Below, piece by piece: positions 25,853 through 35,109 of a DNA stretch of 64,000 nucleotides. Each line of letters begins with the position of its first letter. Positions within the stretch are counted from its first letter, which is position 1. The notes under the pieces are model-generated. The model saw only the letters and a list, made by a program, of their open reading frames with translations. It ran no database searches and had not been told where the DNA came from. Made by a program: the position numbers and the translations under genes. The DNA is from G963422705 sp963422705 (GTDB taxonomy: Bacteria; Poribacteria; WGA-4E; WGA-3G): NCBI GenBank assembly GCA_963422705.1, contig OY730443.1, forward strand, positions 1,054,001 to 1,118,000. The letters run 5' to 3'.

Positions 25853-26581
25853 GTGAAATTGCCTTTTCAAGCAGTAAAAGAAAAATACTTACACGGTTGG
25901 GAACGGCAAGCGACGGTAATTCTGCTCGCCGCCTCACTGCTGTTAACATTCCACCGGTATTATAGCCGCCGGCGTTTTTTTCAACTCCATTTCTCATCGT
26001 ATTTCGGAAACGGCCCCCTAGTAGAGAGCTATCCATACTATTATTGGTTTTTAACGACGGCGCTCACGTTGCTCCTAATTCCTACCATCGTTGCCATATT
26101 TGGCACAAAGATACCACTGAGCAACTATGGGTTTAGATTGGGAAATCAGAAACTAGGTTGGGGTGTGACATTAGGGGCATGGTTAGTGATGATTCCAATG
26201 GTTATTGCAGCCGTGATAATTTACCCACCCTTTGTTAAGAAGTATCCACTTTGCAAAGCCGTTGCTAACAGCTGGCAGACACTCCTACCGTATCAACTCG
26301 CGTACGGAGTTTACATGTTCTCATGGGAATTCTTTTTTCGCGGATTCATGTTATTTGGATTAAAACAACGATTTGGGAATTACAGCATTCTCATCCAGAC
26401 AATTCCATTTGCGGTGATGCACTATTCTAAGCCCTTCCCCGAGGCAATTGGCTCAATCGTTGCGGGTTTATTCCTTGGAGTACTGGCTTTCGAAACTCGC
26501 TCCTTTATCTATGGTGCAGCCATTCATTGGCTTGTGGCGATGACGATGGACCTAGTCGCTATCAGTTTCGCAAACGTTTAG
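25853..26581 (+). CDS. CPBP-family intramembrane protease-like protein
   Basis: A multi-pass membrane protein of the CPBP (Rce1/Abi-like) family. The three motifs are visible: SWEFFFRGFMLFG (family EExxxR), PFAVMHYSKP and GAAIHWLVAMTMD. The first Glu of motif 1 is Trp, as in some bacterial subgroups, so proteolytic activity is uncertain. The open frame begins at 25688, but a consensus promoter at 25797-25827 implies a start after it. The GTG at 25853 fits and gives 242 residues, without clear ribosome-binding sequence. Such proteins process prenylated or peptide substrates or act in bacteriocin immunity; no partner is visible here. Confidence 0.78.
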   Translation: MKLPFQAVKEKYLHGWERQATVILLAASLLLTFHRYYSRRRFFQLHFSSYFGNGPLVESYPYYYWFLTTALTLLLIPTIVAIFGTKIPLSNYGFRLGNQKLGWGVTLGAWLVMIPMVIAAVIIYPPFVKKYPLCKAVANSWQTLLPYQLAYGVYMFSWEFFFRGFMLFGLKQRFGNYSILIQTIPFAVMHYSKPFPEAIGSIVAGLFLGVLAFETRSFIYGAAIHWLVAMTMDLVAISFANV

Positions 26582-26678
26582 AGTTGAGAGATTCGAGGAC
26601 TGAATATAGTATGGTTTTGGGATAATAGAAAACAACATGGCGGAAGGTACTTCTTCCGTCTTACACAGGAGAAATAGA

Positions 26679-28622
26679 ATGGCTCATAACGTTTTCTCAC
26701 CGGAGGAGACTAACTATCCTATCGATGATGCACATGTCAATAGTTTAAAAGCATATCGTCAACAGTATGATGAATCTATTCGCGACACGGAGGCATTCTG
26801 GGCGGGCGTCGCTCAACGGTTGACATGGTATCAAAAATGGGATAACGTTTGCAATGTCGATTTTGTCAATGCAAATATTAAGTGGTTTGAAGGTGGCACC
26901 CTAAATGCATCCTATAACTGTTTAGACAGGCACATTGAAGCTGGATACGGCGATGCAACGGCTATTATCTGGGAGGGGAATGAACCCGCCGAAGATAAAA
27001 CATTTACCTATAGTGAGCTTTTGGCTGAGGTTAAAAAATTCGCTAATGTCCTAAAAACACAAGGCTTATCGAAAGGAGATAGGGTTTGCATTTACCTACA
27101 GATGCTCCCGGAGTTAGCAATTGCGATGTTAGCCTGCGCGCGGATTGGGGCAATTCATTCCATCGTCTTTGGCGCGTTTTCCGCGGAATCCCTTCGGGAC
27201 AGGATTAACGACTCCACGTGCAAATTACTCATAACGCAAGACACCGCAATGCGCGGGCAACGCAGTGATATTCCCATGAAAGCAAACGCGGATGCTGCTG
27301 TAGCTGAATGCCCATCCATTGAGAAGATTATCGTTGTAAAACGGACCGGCGACGACGTCAATTTTCAATCTAAACGCGATGTATGGTGGCACGAAGCAAT
27401 GGCTGAAGCTGAACCTGAAGCTGAACCTGAAGTTATGGATGCCGAAGAACCACTTTTCATTCTATATACTTCTGGCTCAACAGGCAAACCGAAAGGTGTT
27501 CTACATACAACAGCCGGCTATCTCGTTTACGCCTCCTATACACATCAACAAGTTTTTGACTATCACGAAGGCGATGTCTATTGGTGCACAGCAGATATTG
27601 GTTGGATTACCGGACACTCTTACATCATCTATGGGCCGCTTGCAAATCGCGCAATTACTGTCATGTTTGAAGGCGTCCCCAACTACCCAGACTTTGGCAG
27701 ATTTTGGCAAGTCGTAGAGAAGCATGATATTAATATCTTTTACACCGCGCCAACAGCATTACGTGCGTTGATGAAGGAAGGTGAGAAATGGGTTAAGAAG
27801 TATAATAGGACTTCGCTTAGATTGCTTGGAACCGTTGGAGAACCGATTAAAGAGCCAGAGTGGCTTTGGTACTATAATACGGTAGGCGAAAAACGGTGCC
27901 CAATTGTCGATACCTGGTGGCAAACCGAAACCGGTGGAATTCTAATTACGCCGTTGCCCGCCGCAACACCGCTGAAACCAGGTTCTGCAACTTTTCCTTT
28001 CTTCGGCATCCAACCAGTCATTTTGGATGAAGCAGGTAGTGAGATAGAAGGCAATCCCGCATCAGGTTACTTGTGTATCAAGAACGGCTGGCCAGGCATC
28101 ATGCGAACAGTCTACGGTGATAACGAACGGTTTATTGATACCTATTTCAGGCGTTTTCCCGGTTATTATATGACAGGGGACGGTGTCCTACGCGATGAAG
28201 ATGGTTATTATTGGATTACCGGCCGTGTTGATGACGTGTTAAACGTTTCTGGACACAGGCTAGGCACCGCCGAAGTTGAAGGGGCCATCGGACAGCATTC
28301 TGCAGTAGCAGAAGCCGCAGTTGTCGGGTATCCCCACGATATCAAAGGACAAGGCATCTATGCGTATGTCACATTGATGACTGAAGAAGTCCCATCTGAT
28401 GAAATTGAGACAGGTATCAAACAAGCGGTGAGACAGCACATTGGCCCCATCGCTACACCGGACAAGATTCAGTTTACCCCAGCGTTGCCCAAGACCCGGT
28501 CCGGCAAAATTATGCGCCGTATCCTTCGCAAAATTGCTGAGGGGGACATAACTGAGCTCGGTGATATTTCCACACTCGCGGATGCAACAGTCGTTCAAGA
28601 ATTGGTTCAAGGGAGACAGTAG
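26679..28622 (+). CDS. acs: Acetyl-CoA synthetase (AMP-forming)
   Basis: Acs activates acetate to acetyl-CoA through acetyl-AMP. The ATG at 26679, with AGGAG seven bases upstream, gives 647 residues, the usual length. Motifs: ILYTSGSTGKPKG (P-loop-like AMP site), DTWWQTETGG, TGDGVLRDEDGYYWITGRVDDVLNVSGHRLGT, and PKTRSGKIMRR, whose lysine is the residue acetylated in regulated Acs enzymes. A short AEPEAEPE repeat precedes the P-loop. With CstA and XylA nearby it suggests carbon scavenging. Confidence 0.96.
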   Translation: MAHNVFSPEETNYPIDDAHVNSLKAYRQQYDESIRDTEAFWAGVAQRLTWYQKWDNVCNVDFVNANIKWFEGGTLNASYNCLDRHIEAGYGDATAIIWEGNEPAEDKTFTYSELLAEVKKFANVLKTQGLSKGDRVCIYLQMLPELAIAMLACARIGAIHSIVFGAFSAESLRDRINDSTCKLLITQDTAMRGQRSDIPMKANADAAVAECPSIEKIIVVKRTGDDVNFQSKRDVWWHEAMAEAEPEAEPEVMDAEEPLFILYTSGSTGKPKGVLHTTAGYLVYASYTHQQVFDYHEGDVYWCTADIGWITGHSYIIYGPLANRAITVMFEGVPNYPDFGRFWQVVEKHDINIFYTAPTALRALMKEGEKWVKKYNRTSLRLLGTVGEPIKEPEWLWYYNTVGEKRCPIVDTWWQTETGGILITPLPAATPLKPGSATFPFFGIQPVILDEAGSEIEGNPASGYLCIKNGWPGIMRTVYGDNERFIDTYFRRFPGYYMTGDGVLRDEDGYYWITGRVDDVLNVSGHRLGTAEVEGAIGQHSAVAEAAVVGYPHDIKGQGIYAYVTLMTEEVPSDEIETGIKQAVRQHIGPIATPDKIQFTPALPKTRSGKIMRRILRKIAEGDITELGDISTLADATVVQELVQGRQ

Positions 28623-28735
28623 ACTTAACCGGTTTTCTCATGCTAGCCGCGAGGCACCCTAAGATGACACAATCAGTCAAAAAATCGCCGGCTAACAGTG
28701 GAAATCCTCAGTCTCAATATTATTGACGTGAGTCC

Positions 28736-28757
28736 GGGCAGATTTCTGTATCTGCCC
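28736..28757. repeat. Perfect 8-bp hairpin between acs and the decarboxylase-like gene
   Basis: GGGCAGAT (28736-28743) and ATCTGCCC (28750-28757) around a six-base loop. No T-run follows, so it is not a clear terminator. It lies about 40 bp before the next start codon and could be a leader structure. Confidence 0.5.
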
Positions 28758-28794
28758 GATATACCTTCTGTCACAATTTACAGAGGAGCATAAT

Positions 28795-29289
28795 GTGACA
28801 TCAGCACAAAAGATAGTTAACGAATTAAAAAAACATGAAATTACACACGCCGTGGGCGTTCCGGATAACGGCAGCGCAAAAATCTATGAACGCCTACGGG
28901 ATGAATCAGACATTGAAGTTATCACGGTAACTCGTGAGGGAGAGGCTTTTGCTATCGCTGCAGGATTATACGTTGGAGGAAAACTACCTGTTATCATTGT
29001 CCAGAACACAGGCTTTCTAGAATCCGGCGATGCAATTCGTGGCACCGTTGTGAATATGCGCATACCCGTTGTGGTATTCGTCGGGTATCGTGGGTATCAC
29101 AACCGGGATGAAGCCGGAGAGTGGGTTGATTCCGTAACTACCTTCTTAGAACCGACATTGAACGCGTGGAATTTGCCTTATCAGATGCTGGAAACCGACG
29201 CAGATATTCCGTGTATTCGCAGAGCGTTTGAAAAAGCGAAGCAGACATCACTACCGACAACGGTGCTACTCATTGGACACGCAATATAG
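28795..29289 (+). CDS. ThDP-binding protein, sulfopyruvate decarboxylase alpha-subunit-like
   Basis: A 164-residue stand-alone PYR-type thiamine-diphosphate domain, like ComD (sulfopyruvate decarboxylase alpha) and phosphonopyruvate decarboxylase alpha. It shows VGVPDNGSAKIYERL, the conserved ThDP-activating Glu in VTREGEAFAIAAGLYVGGK, and VIIVQNTGFLESGDAIRGT. The start is a GTG at 28795 with GAGGAG six bases upstream; an overlapping ATG is directly followed by a stop. These enzymes need a beta (PP-domain) subunit, which is normally next door. None is present: only a dapB remnant follows. Confidence 0.78.
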   Translation: MTSAQKIVNELKKHEITHAVGVPDNGSAKIYERLRDESDIEVITVTREGEAFAIAAGLYVGGKLPVIIVQNTGFLESGDAIRGTVVNMRIPVVVFVGYRGYHNRDEAGEWVDSVTTFLEPTLNAWNLPYQMLETDADIPCIRRAFEKAKQTSLPTTVLLIGHAI

Positions 29290-29409
29290 AAGTGACAAAA
29301 CGTTTCCCAAGTGCGTGAGGAGTTTCACTTTCTCATCGACTCACTAGAAAGATTATCTTTGCAGGGACATCAGGCAGTATTACGACACCAGGCAACGAAA
29401 GAAAAAGCG

Positions 29410-29505
29410 ATGATTAATGTCATGATTGATGGCGCATGTGGCCGCATGGGACGACTCATCACGCAAGGCATCGCACGACAAAAAAGCTTGGTATTATACC
29501 TCTAA
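29410..29505 (+). pseudogene. dapB: N-terminal remnant of dihydrodipicolinate reductase (dapB)
   Basis: Thirty-one codons from the ATG at 29410 read MINVMIDGACGRMGRLITQGI, matching the start and NAD(P)-binding glycine loop (GAxGRMG) of DapB of lysine biosynthesis. A stop follows at 29505, and the convergent cstA gene begins 49 bp on, so the remaining ~230 residues are missing. The fragment looks like the edge of a deletion or rearrangement. Confidence 0.6.
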
Positions 29506-29529
29506 TAAACTTACTCTCCGTAGAGATAT

Positions 29530-29551
29530 AAAAAAAAGGGAGTTGCGCTCC
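29530..29551 (-). terminator. Probable terminator after cstA
   Basis: On the minus strand GGAG-CGCAA-CTCC, directly after the cstA stop, is followed by an unbroken run of eight T (29537-29530). The stem is short, so efficiency is uncertain. Confidence 0.45.
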
Positions 29552-29553
29552 GC

Positions 29554-31458
29554 TTACCGTGAGGCATCAGTAGCGAGCGTTTCTAAAGGCGGAAGTTCCG
29601 GATAATTCCCACGGGCATGTCGCCATGCAATAACACCTTCCACAATCATCCAGATTTGTAGGACTTCCACCGAAACGCCAAATCCGAAGAGCAAGTACTG
29701 TTTGGTAAACAACCAACCTGTTTGTGGATTGAACATTTGATGAAGCATCGCCCAGGCGGGCATCACCAGCATAATTATCATCGGCAAGAGGGCGAACCAA
29801 ATCGGCTTACTGCGGCGATGGAGGTAGAAGACGATTACCATGAACGCGAGGCCAGCTAGGAGTTGATTGGTGGCACCAAAAAGTGGCCAGAGAGTCAACC
29901 CACCGCTTCCGGGGCCGGCCGGCCCCTGCAACAAGGCAACAGCAGCGGCAAGCACTAAAGCGAACGCTGTTGCAACGTACCGGTTGGCTAAAAGCTTAAT
30001 ATTAGCGGTTTGCGCTAATTCACAGATGACGTAACGTTGCAGTCGCGTTGCTGTATCCAACGTCGTGGCGGCAAAACTAGCGACGAGCACTGCCATAATC
30101 ACAATGCCCATCTTGAGAGGAATGCCGAGGCTTGTGAGGAAATTCCCACCGCCATCAACAAAGGCACTCACCTTCGCCTTGAGATTATGACTAGCCCATC
30201 CCCCCTTAACGCCAGTTGTTCCATCTGGGTTTTGCACTGTTTTGCTGGTTGCGTAACGTGTCCTCCAAGCATCTTGATGCTTTACAGGCTGCGAACTCTC
30301 TGCTTGGACAAGCGGTTCAAAAATATAGTTTGCCCCGGTACCCGTCCGGTTGAAAACACCCATCCCGATACCGGCACAACAAGCGAAGATAACAATAACA
30401 GCAAGTCCACCCTCCAGTAACATTGCCCCATAACCAACGTACTGTGCATCTCCTTCAGAGGCAACCTGTTTACTAGAAGTCCCAGAGCTCACCATGCAGT
30501 GAAAACCGCTGACGGCCCCACACGCTATCGTGATGAAAAGGAAAGGCCAAATCGGCGGGGCATCAGGCGGAATGTCCGATGCAATAGCAGGAGCAGAGGC
30601 TGTTAAATTCGCCTCGCCTGTCAAGCCTCCGACAACAAGCCCCAGCAACAGCAACAACAATGCTAACACCAATTCGTGGCTGTTGATGAAATCGCGTGGT
30701 TGAAGAAGCACCCACACCGGCAAGACAGATGCAATGAAACAGTAGACAAAAAGCACGACTGTCCAAATCACAACAACACTCACGTAGCTCCGCTCAAGCA
30801 ACGGAATACCTAACCAGCGCTCGATATCAATCGGTAGAATGTAAGCCCCAATCGCCATAGCAAGATACATCACCCCAAGCGCAATGATAGAAGGGAATAA
30901 GATATTCCCCCCTCGCCGATAAATCCACAGCCCGATAATTACCGCAAGCGGAATTTCTACCCAAACTGATAACACTGATTCCGGATAATAGGAGAAAATT
31001 TGCGCGATAACCAATCCAAATATTGCAAGAACAATGGTAAGCCCCATAAAGAGGACAAAAAGGAAGAGGATTTTCGCACGGGGGGCAATCATTCTGCCTG
31101 CGACTTCACCAACACTTTGCCCACGGTTGCGTAGTGAGACAACCAGCGCACCAAAATCATGCACTGCCCCAATAAAAATCGAACCGAGGACAACCCAGAT
31201 TAACGCAGGCAGCCACCCCCAAAAGACAGCGATAGCGGGCCCAACGATAGGCCCCGTTCCGGCAATACTCGTAAAGTGATGTCCGAAGATAACCTCTTTT
31301 TTTGCCGGAACGTAATCAACGTCATCCCGTAGTTCCTCACTCGGCACCTTCGCTTGTGCATCTAGCCCAAAAATCTTTCTTGCCAACCACTTCCCATAAG
31401 TATGATAGGCAATAATGAACCCAACAAAACTCAAAATTGCAATAATGAGTGTATTCAT
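29554..31458 (-). CDS. cstA: Carbon starvation protein CstA (peptide/pyruvate permease)
   Basis: A 634-residue inner-membrane transporter with about 15 or more hydrophobic segments. CstA-family signatures are GHHFTSIAGTGPIVGPAIAVFWGWLPAL and GAVHDFGALVVSLRNRGQSVGEVAGR near the N-terminus, and FHCMVSSGTSSKQ and LWPLFGATNQLLAGLAF later. Family members take up peptides or pyruvate on starvation. The ATG at 31458 (MNTLIIAILSF) is preferred over the GTG two codons upstream. A small hairpin (31463-31481) lies in the leader. It is followed by a weak terminator. Confidence 0.95.
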   Translation of the reverse strand: MNTLIIAILSFVGFIIAYHTYGKWLARKIFGLDAQAKVPSEELRDDVDYVPAKKEVIFGHHFTSIAGTGPIVGPAIAVFWGWLPALIWVVLGSIFIGAVHDFGALVVSLRNRGQSVGEVAGRMIAPRAKILFLFVLFMGLTIVLAIFGLVIAQIFSYYPESVLSVWVEIPLAVIIGLWIYRRGGNILFPSIIALGVMYLAMAIGAYILPIDIERWLGIPLLERSYVSVVVIWTVVLFVYCFIASVLPVWVLLQPRDFINSHELVLALLLLLLGLVVGGLTGEANLTASAPAIASDIPPDAPPIWPFLFITIACGAVSGFHCMVSSGTSSKQVASEGDAQYVGYGAMLLEGGLAVIVIFACCAGIGMGVFNRTGTGANYIFEPLVQAESSQPVKHQDAWRTRYATSKTVQNPDGTTGVKGGWASHNLKAKVSAFVDGGGNFLTSLGIPLKMGIVIMAVLVASFAATTLDTATRLQRYVICELAQTANIKLLANRYVATAFALVLAAAVALLQGPAGPGSGGLTLWPLFGATNQLLAGLAFMVIVFYLHRRSKPIWFALLPMIIMLVMPAWAMLHQMFNPQTGWLFTKQYLLFGFGVSVEVLQIWMIVEGVIAWRHARGNYPELPPLETLATDASR

Positions 31459-31539
31459 AAGCACGTCTCTGCAGAGATGTACAAAACTCGCCTACATCTG
31501 AAACCGCTGTCACCATAGCACAAGCGTTACAGTGACATA

Positions 31540-32709
31540 TTATCTGACTCCAGTTAATATCTCAAATGTCAACTGATCTAGTTTCTCGTAACCCAACCCT
31601 TTTTGCGCCAGTATTTCCGGTTTGAAATCGATTTTTCTCAGTTTACTAGCGTTCGACGCATTATAAGTCCCCATTAACGCCTCAAGTTCTACATCACGCG
31701 CTCGCGATTCCGCGAGGATTCCTTGAATCTCTGCATCTTCGTTGAATTGACAGGCTTTCTCTTTTAGGATTAGATAACTCCGCATACAGCCAGCAGCAAA
31801 GTCCCAGACGCCATTTTCATCTTCGGTACGGTAGGCGTGTGCATCAAAGTGCCGGCAACCATCCCAGTTGACATCTTCGAGGAATTTTACCAAGAAAAAT
31901 GCGCCTTTGATGTTTTCGGAACCAAAACGTAAATCCTGGTCAAACCGGCTCATCTTCTGATCGTTGAGATCGATATGGAAGAGTTTCCCCGCTTCATACG
32001 CCTGTGAGACGCCGTGGAGAAAATTCAAGCCTGCCATCGTTTCGTGTGCAAACTCAGGGTTAACCCCAACCATTTCCGGATGTTCCAGCGTCTCAATAAA
32101 GTGCAGCATATGTCCCGTAGTCGGCAAGTAAATATCCCCGCGAGGTTCATTCGGTTTTGCCTCTAATGCGAAGCGGAGATTATAGCCTTGCTCTTTAACG
32201 TAGTGGGTGAAAAAATTTATCGCCTCGCGGTTCCATTTAATGGTGTCTGGCCCGTATTTGGCAGCATCAATTTCTGCCCCTTCTCGTCCCCCCCAGAAAA
32301 CATAGGTGTGGGCACCAAGTGCTACACCAAGGTCGATGGCATTAAGCGTTTTCTGGATTGCAAAGGCACGCACTTTGGGCTCATTTGCGGTAAACGCGCC
32401 ATCTTTAAAAATTGGATGATAAAAGAGGTTAGTTGTTGCCATCGGCACCTTCATACCGTAGTCAACCAACGCCTGCTTAAACTCTTTAACAATCTGATTA
32501 CGTTTGGCAACGGAAGCATCAAACGGAACTAAGTCATTGTCGTGTAAATTGACACCATAAGCCCCTAATTCGCTTAATTTTTCGACAGTATAAGTAGGTT
32601 TAAGAGGCTGCCTAACCACATCCCCGAAAGGGTCTCTGCCAGGGTTTCCGACAGTCCACAATCCAAAGGTAAACCTATGTTCAGGCATAGGCTGATACAA
32701 TTCTGGCAT
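31540..32709 (-). CDS. xylA: Xylose isomerase
   Basis: XylA interconverts D-xylose and D-xylulose (and glucose/fructose) using two divalent metals. With 389 residues it belongs to the shorter, class I (actinobacterial/Thermus-like) type. Motifs seen: GVNLHDNDLVPFDA (catalytic His region), AHTYVFWGGREGAEIDAAK, ALEAKPNEPRGDIYLPTTGH, VGVNPEFAHETMAGLNF and the metal-binding FHIDLNDQ. The ATG at 32709 has GGAGG six bases upstream. No xylulokinase or xylose transporter is near, so it may act in general sugar interconversion. Confidence 0.95.
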   Translation of the reverse strand: MPELYQPMPEHRFTFGLWTVGNPGRDPFGDVVRQPLKPTYTVEKLSELGAYGVNLHDNDLVPFDASVAKRNQIVKEFKQALVDYGMKVPMATTNLFYHPIFKDGAFTANEPKVRAFAIQKTLNAIDLGVALGAHTYVFWGGREGAEIDAAKYGPDTIKWNREAINFFTHYVKEQGYNLRFALEAKPNEPRGDIYLPTTGHMLHFIETLEHPEMVGVNPEFAHETMAGLNFLHGVSQAYEAGKLFHIDLNDQKMSRFDQDLRFGSENIKGAFFLVKFLEDVNWDGCRHFDAHAYRTEDENGVWDFAAGCMRSYLILKEKACQFNEDAEIQGILAESRARDVELEALMGTYNASNASKLRKIDFKPEILAQKGLGYEKLDQLTFEILTGVR

Positions 32710-32825
32710 TCATTTCCTCCGATGATTCTTTCTTCATCAAAATTACAGCATATTCTTGGCAGTATTGTAGCATATTTTTTAAATTTATTGGGGTTTTTTA
32801 TTTTGTTTTTCATAGCGAGGCACCT

Positions 32826-32847
32826 AAAAACAGATTGCGCGCATCTG
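32826..32847 (-). terminator. Possible terminator after thrC
   Basis: On the minus strand, about 30 bp past the thrC stop, CAGAT and ATCTG arms with a seven-base GC-rich loop are followed by TTTTT (32830-32826). Confidence 0.45.
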
Positions 32848-32878
32848 CTAGGCACTTACCAAAATCAACAAGAGGGCA

Positions 32879-34207
32879 TTAATCATCAAGATGTGTCGCA
32901 ATCTTTCTGATAACGGTATCATAGTCTGCCTCCAATTCAATAGGCGTGTTGAGATATCGGGGCGATGGTTCGCCTACAGCACTCGTATGATACCCTACTT
33001 TGAAATCTGGAAATTTGAGTCCGTTTGCTGTTGAGATGACGACAACCCGCTCATCCGGAAGGATTTGTTTGCGCTCAACCATTTTGATGAGAACTGCTAA
33101 AGCAACACCTGTATGAGGGCAATTGAATAGCCCCGTTCTATCCGCCCGTGCTGCGGCATCAGCCAATTCTTTTTCATTTGCCTGATCAACTATACCATCA
33201 AATTTCTGCAAGGTGCGGATAGCACGATGAATTGAAACAGGGTTTCCGATCTGAATTGCTGTTGCTTGCGTCGATGCCGCAGTAATAGCACGAAACTCTG
33301 TGAAACCCGTTTGGTAACTCCGGTAAAGCGGATTTGCTCGTTCAGCCTGCGCACACGCAATCCGCGGGAGGTTCTTGATAATACCTAACTCCTGCATCAT
33401 TAGAAAACCGAGCCCAAGTGCGGACACGTTACCGAGGTTGCCCCCCGGAATAATAACCCAATCTGGCGCCTTCCAATCAAACTGTTGCACGATTTCAATG
33501 CTGATAGTTTTCTGCCCCTCAATACGAACAGAATTAATCGAATTGGCGAGATAAAAATCTTTTTGGGAAGCGAGTTTTTGGACAATCGCCATGCAGCCAT
33601 CAAAATCGGTTCCAAGAGAAAGAGTTAGTGCACCATTTGCAATAGGTTGAATCAGCTGTTCACGCGTAACCTTTGCTTTCGGTAAAAGAATGATGGCAGG
33701 AATGCCAGCGGCAGAAGCATACGCTGCCAAAGAGGCGGAGGTATCACCTGTAGATGCACACATAACGGCACGGATGTCGCTGCCATCCGCGATAATTTGT
33801 TTTACCATAGAAACAAGCACCGTCATGCCAAGGTCTTTGAACGAGCCGGTATGGCTGTTACCACACTGCTTAATCCACAAATCGGTAACACCAAGTTGTT
33901 CGCCAAAACGTTCTGCCCAGAACAGATTCGTCCCACCTTCACACATAGAGACGATATTCTTGTTATCAATATTCGGACAGACGAGTTCTTTTTTCCCCCA
34001 GACACCGCTTCCGTAAGGATATTGCGTCCGCATGTAACGTTGTTCAAAGAGGGTTTTCCAATCTAATGCGCCCCGTTCCTTAAGTCTTTCAGTATCGTGC
34101 TGTACCTCTAATAGTCCATTACATTGTTTACACCGATAGATAATTTCGTTCAGCGGATAGGTTTCATCGCAGCCTTCACTGCACTGGAACCAGGAATTGT
34201 AGTTCAT
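32879..34207 (-). CDS. thrC: Threonine synthase
   Basis: ThrC converts O-phosphohomoserine to threonine with PLP. The 442-residue protein begins with a small zinc ribbon (C8, C13, C27 and C30), then the PLP lysine in NSHTGSFKDLGMT, VMCASTGDTSASLAAYA, and the glycine-rich phosphate loop VIIPGGNLGNVSA. It is the class with the N-terminal zinc ribbon, common in archaea and many bacteria. Its ATG overlaps the scpB stop by one base (TAATG), so it is translationally coupled to the scpAB genes. Confidence 0.95.
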   Translation of the reverse strand: MNYNSWFQCSEGCDETYPLNEIIYRCKQCNGLLEVQHDTERLKERGALDWKTLFEQRYMRTQYPYGSGVWGKKELVCPNIDNKNIVSMCEGGTNLFWAERFGEQLGVTDLWIKQCGNSHTGSFKDLGMTVLVSMVKQIIADGSDIRAVMCASTGDTSASLAAYASAAGIPAIILLPKAKVTREQLIQPIANGALTLSLGTDFDGCMAIVQKLASQKDFYLANSINSVRIEGQKTISIEIVQQFDWKAPDWVIIPGGNLGNVSALGLGFLMMQELGIIKNLPRIACAQAERANPLYRSYQTGFTEFRAITAASTQATAIQIGNPVSIHRAIRTLQKFDGIVDQANEKELADAAARADRTGLFNCPHTGVALAVLIKMVERKQILPDERVVVISTANGLKFPDFKVGYHTSAVGEPSPRYLNTPIELEADYDTVIRKIATHLDD

Positions 34208-34992
34208 TATTCAGCCTTCTCCTCTTCCGGCGCCGCAATGCATGGTGCAGCCTCTAAGCTGTCTGTTTCAGTCAGAGGAGGTTCTATTTCCACTATGACT
34301 TCCTCCGGAGAATCGGACAGTGGAAGAATATTTGGAATTCGGTTTTTTTCTTGTGAAAGTCCGGCATGTTCTGAGGCTTCCGCCCCGGTTTTGGCAGCTT
34401 CTGTGCCGTTTGAAGTTTCAAGCAGTTGCTCAATCTCTTCAAGGGAAGGCAATTTGGAAATATCTTTCAGTCCAAATTGTTGAAGGAACGCCTCCGTAGT
34501 CGAAAAGAGTAAAGAACGGCCGGCGCCCTCTTTTCTTCCAGCAATGCAAACAAGCCCTTTTTCAATAAGCGAATTCAGCGCACTATCGCTGTTAACGCCA
34601 CGGATTTGGGCAACTTCGGCGCGCGTAACAGGCTGTTTATAGGCAACAATTGACAGCGTTTCCAAAGCGGGAGACGATAGGGTGACATTAATTTGACGCG
34701 TATAAAATTTTTTCACCCACTCCGAGTATGCGGAACGGGTGCAAATTTGGTAACCGTTCGCAATTTCAAAGAGGTGAAAACTGCGGTTCAACTCTTCGTA
34801 ATCGTCGCGAAGCTCAGCCAGCCCCTTACGGATAGCACGAGTAGATAAGCCAGGAAGGGCATACCGGAACTGCTTCACAGAGATGGGTTCACTCGCAGCA
34901 AATAGAATCGCTTCCAAGATTGACTTAGAAGGTAAGGGAACCCTTGCTTCATCGTCTTTCGACATTTGATTGGTGATGTTTTCAGAATGCAT
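34207..34992 (-). CDS. scpB: Segregation and condensation protein B
   Basis: ScpB is the winged-helix kite subunit that pairs with ScpA and SMC in chromosome condensation. The 261 residues show EAILFAASEPISVKQF, LSSPALETLSIVAYKQPVTRAEVAQIRGVNSDSAL and GRSLLFSTTEAFLQQFGLKDISKLPSL, all diagnostic. The final ~70 residues are an acidic Glu/Ser/Ala-rich tail. It lies 117 bp after scpA. The smc gene is not in the window. Confidence 0.95.
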   Translation of the reverse strand: MHSENITNQMSKDDEARVPLPSKSILEAILFAASEPISVKQFRYALPGLSTRAIRKGLAELRDDYEELNRSFHLFEIANGYQICTRSAYSEWVKKFYTRQINVTLSSPALETLSIVAYKQPVTRAEVAQIRGVNSDSALNSLIEKGLVCIAGRKEGAGRSLLFSTTEAFLQQFGLKDISKLPSLEEIEQLLETSNGTEAAKTGAEASEHAGLSQEKNRIPNILPLSDSPEEVIVEIEPPLTETDSLEAAPCIAAPEEEKAE

Positions 34993-35109
34993 AAGAAAAT
35001 TTCCTATTTATCACTAAACATAGCATTGCGCTCTGTTTAGTTATCGAGCGTCATTCGCAAACACATCTTCGTTGATGCGGTAGCCGCTTACCAATTGAAA
35101 CTGCACTTC

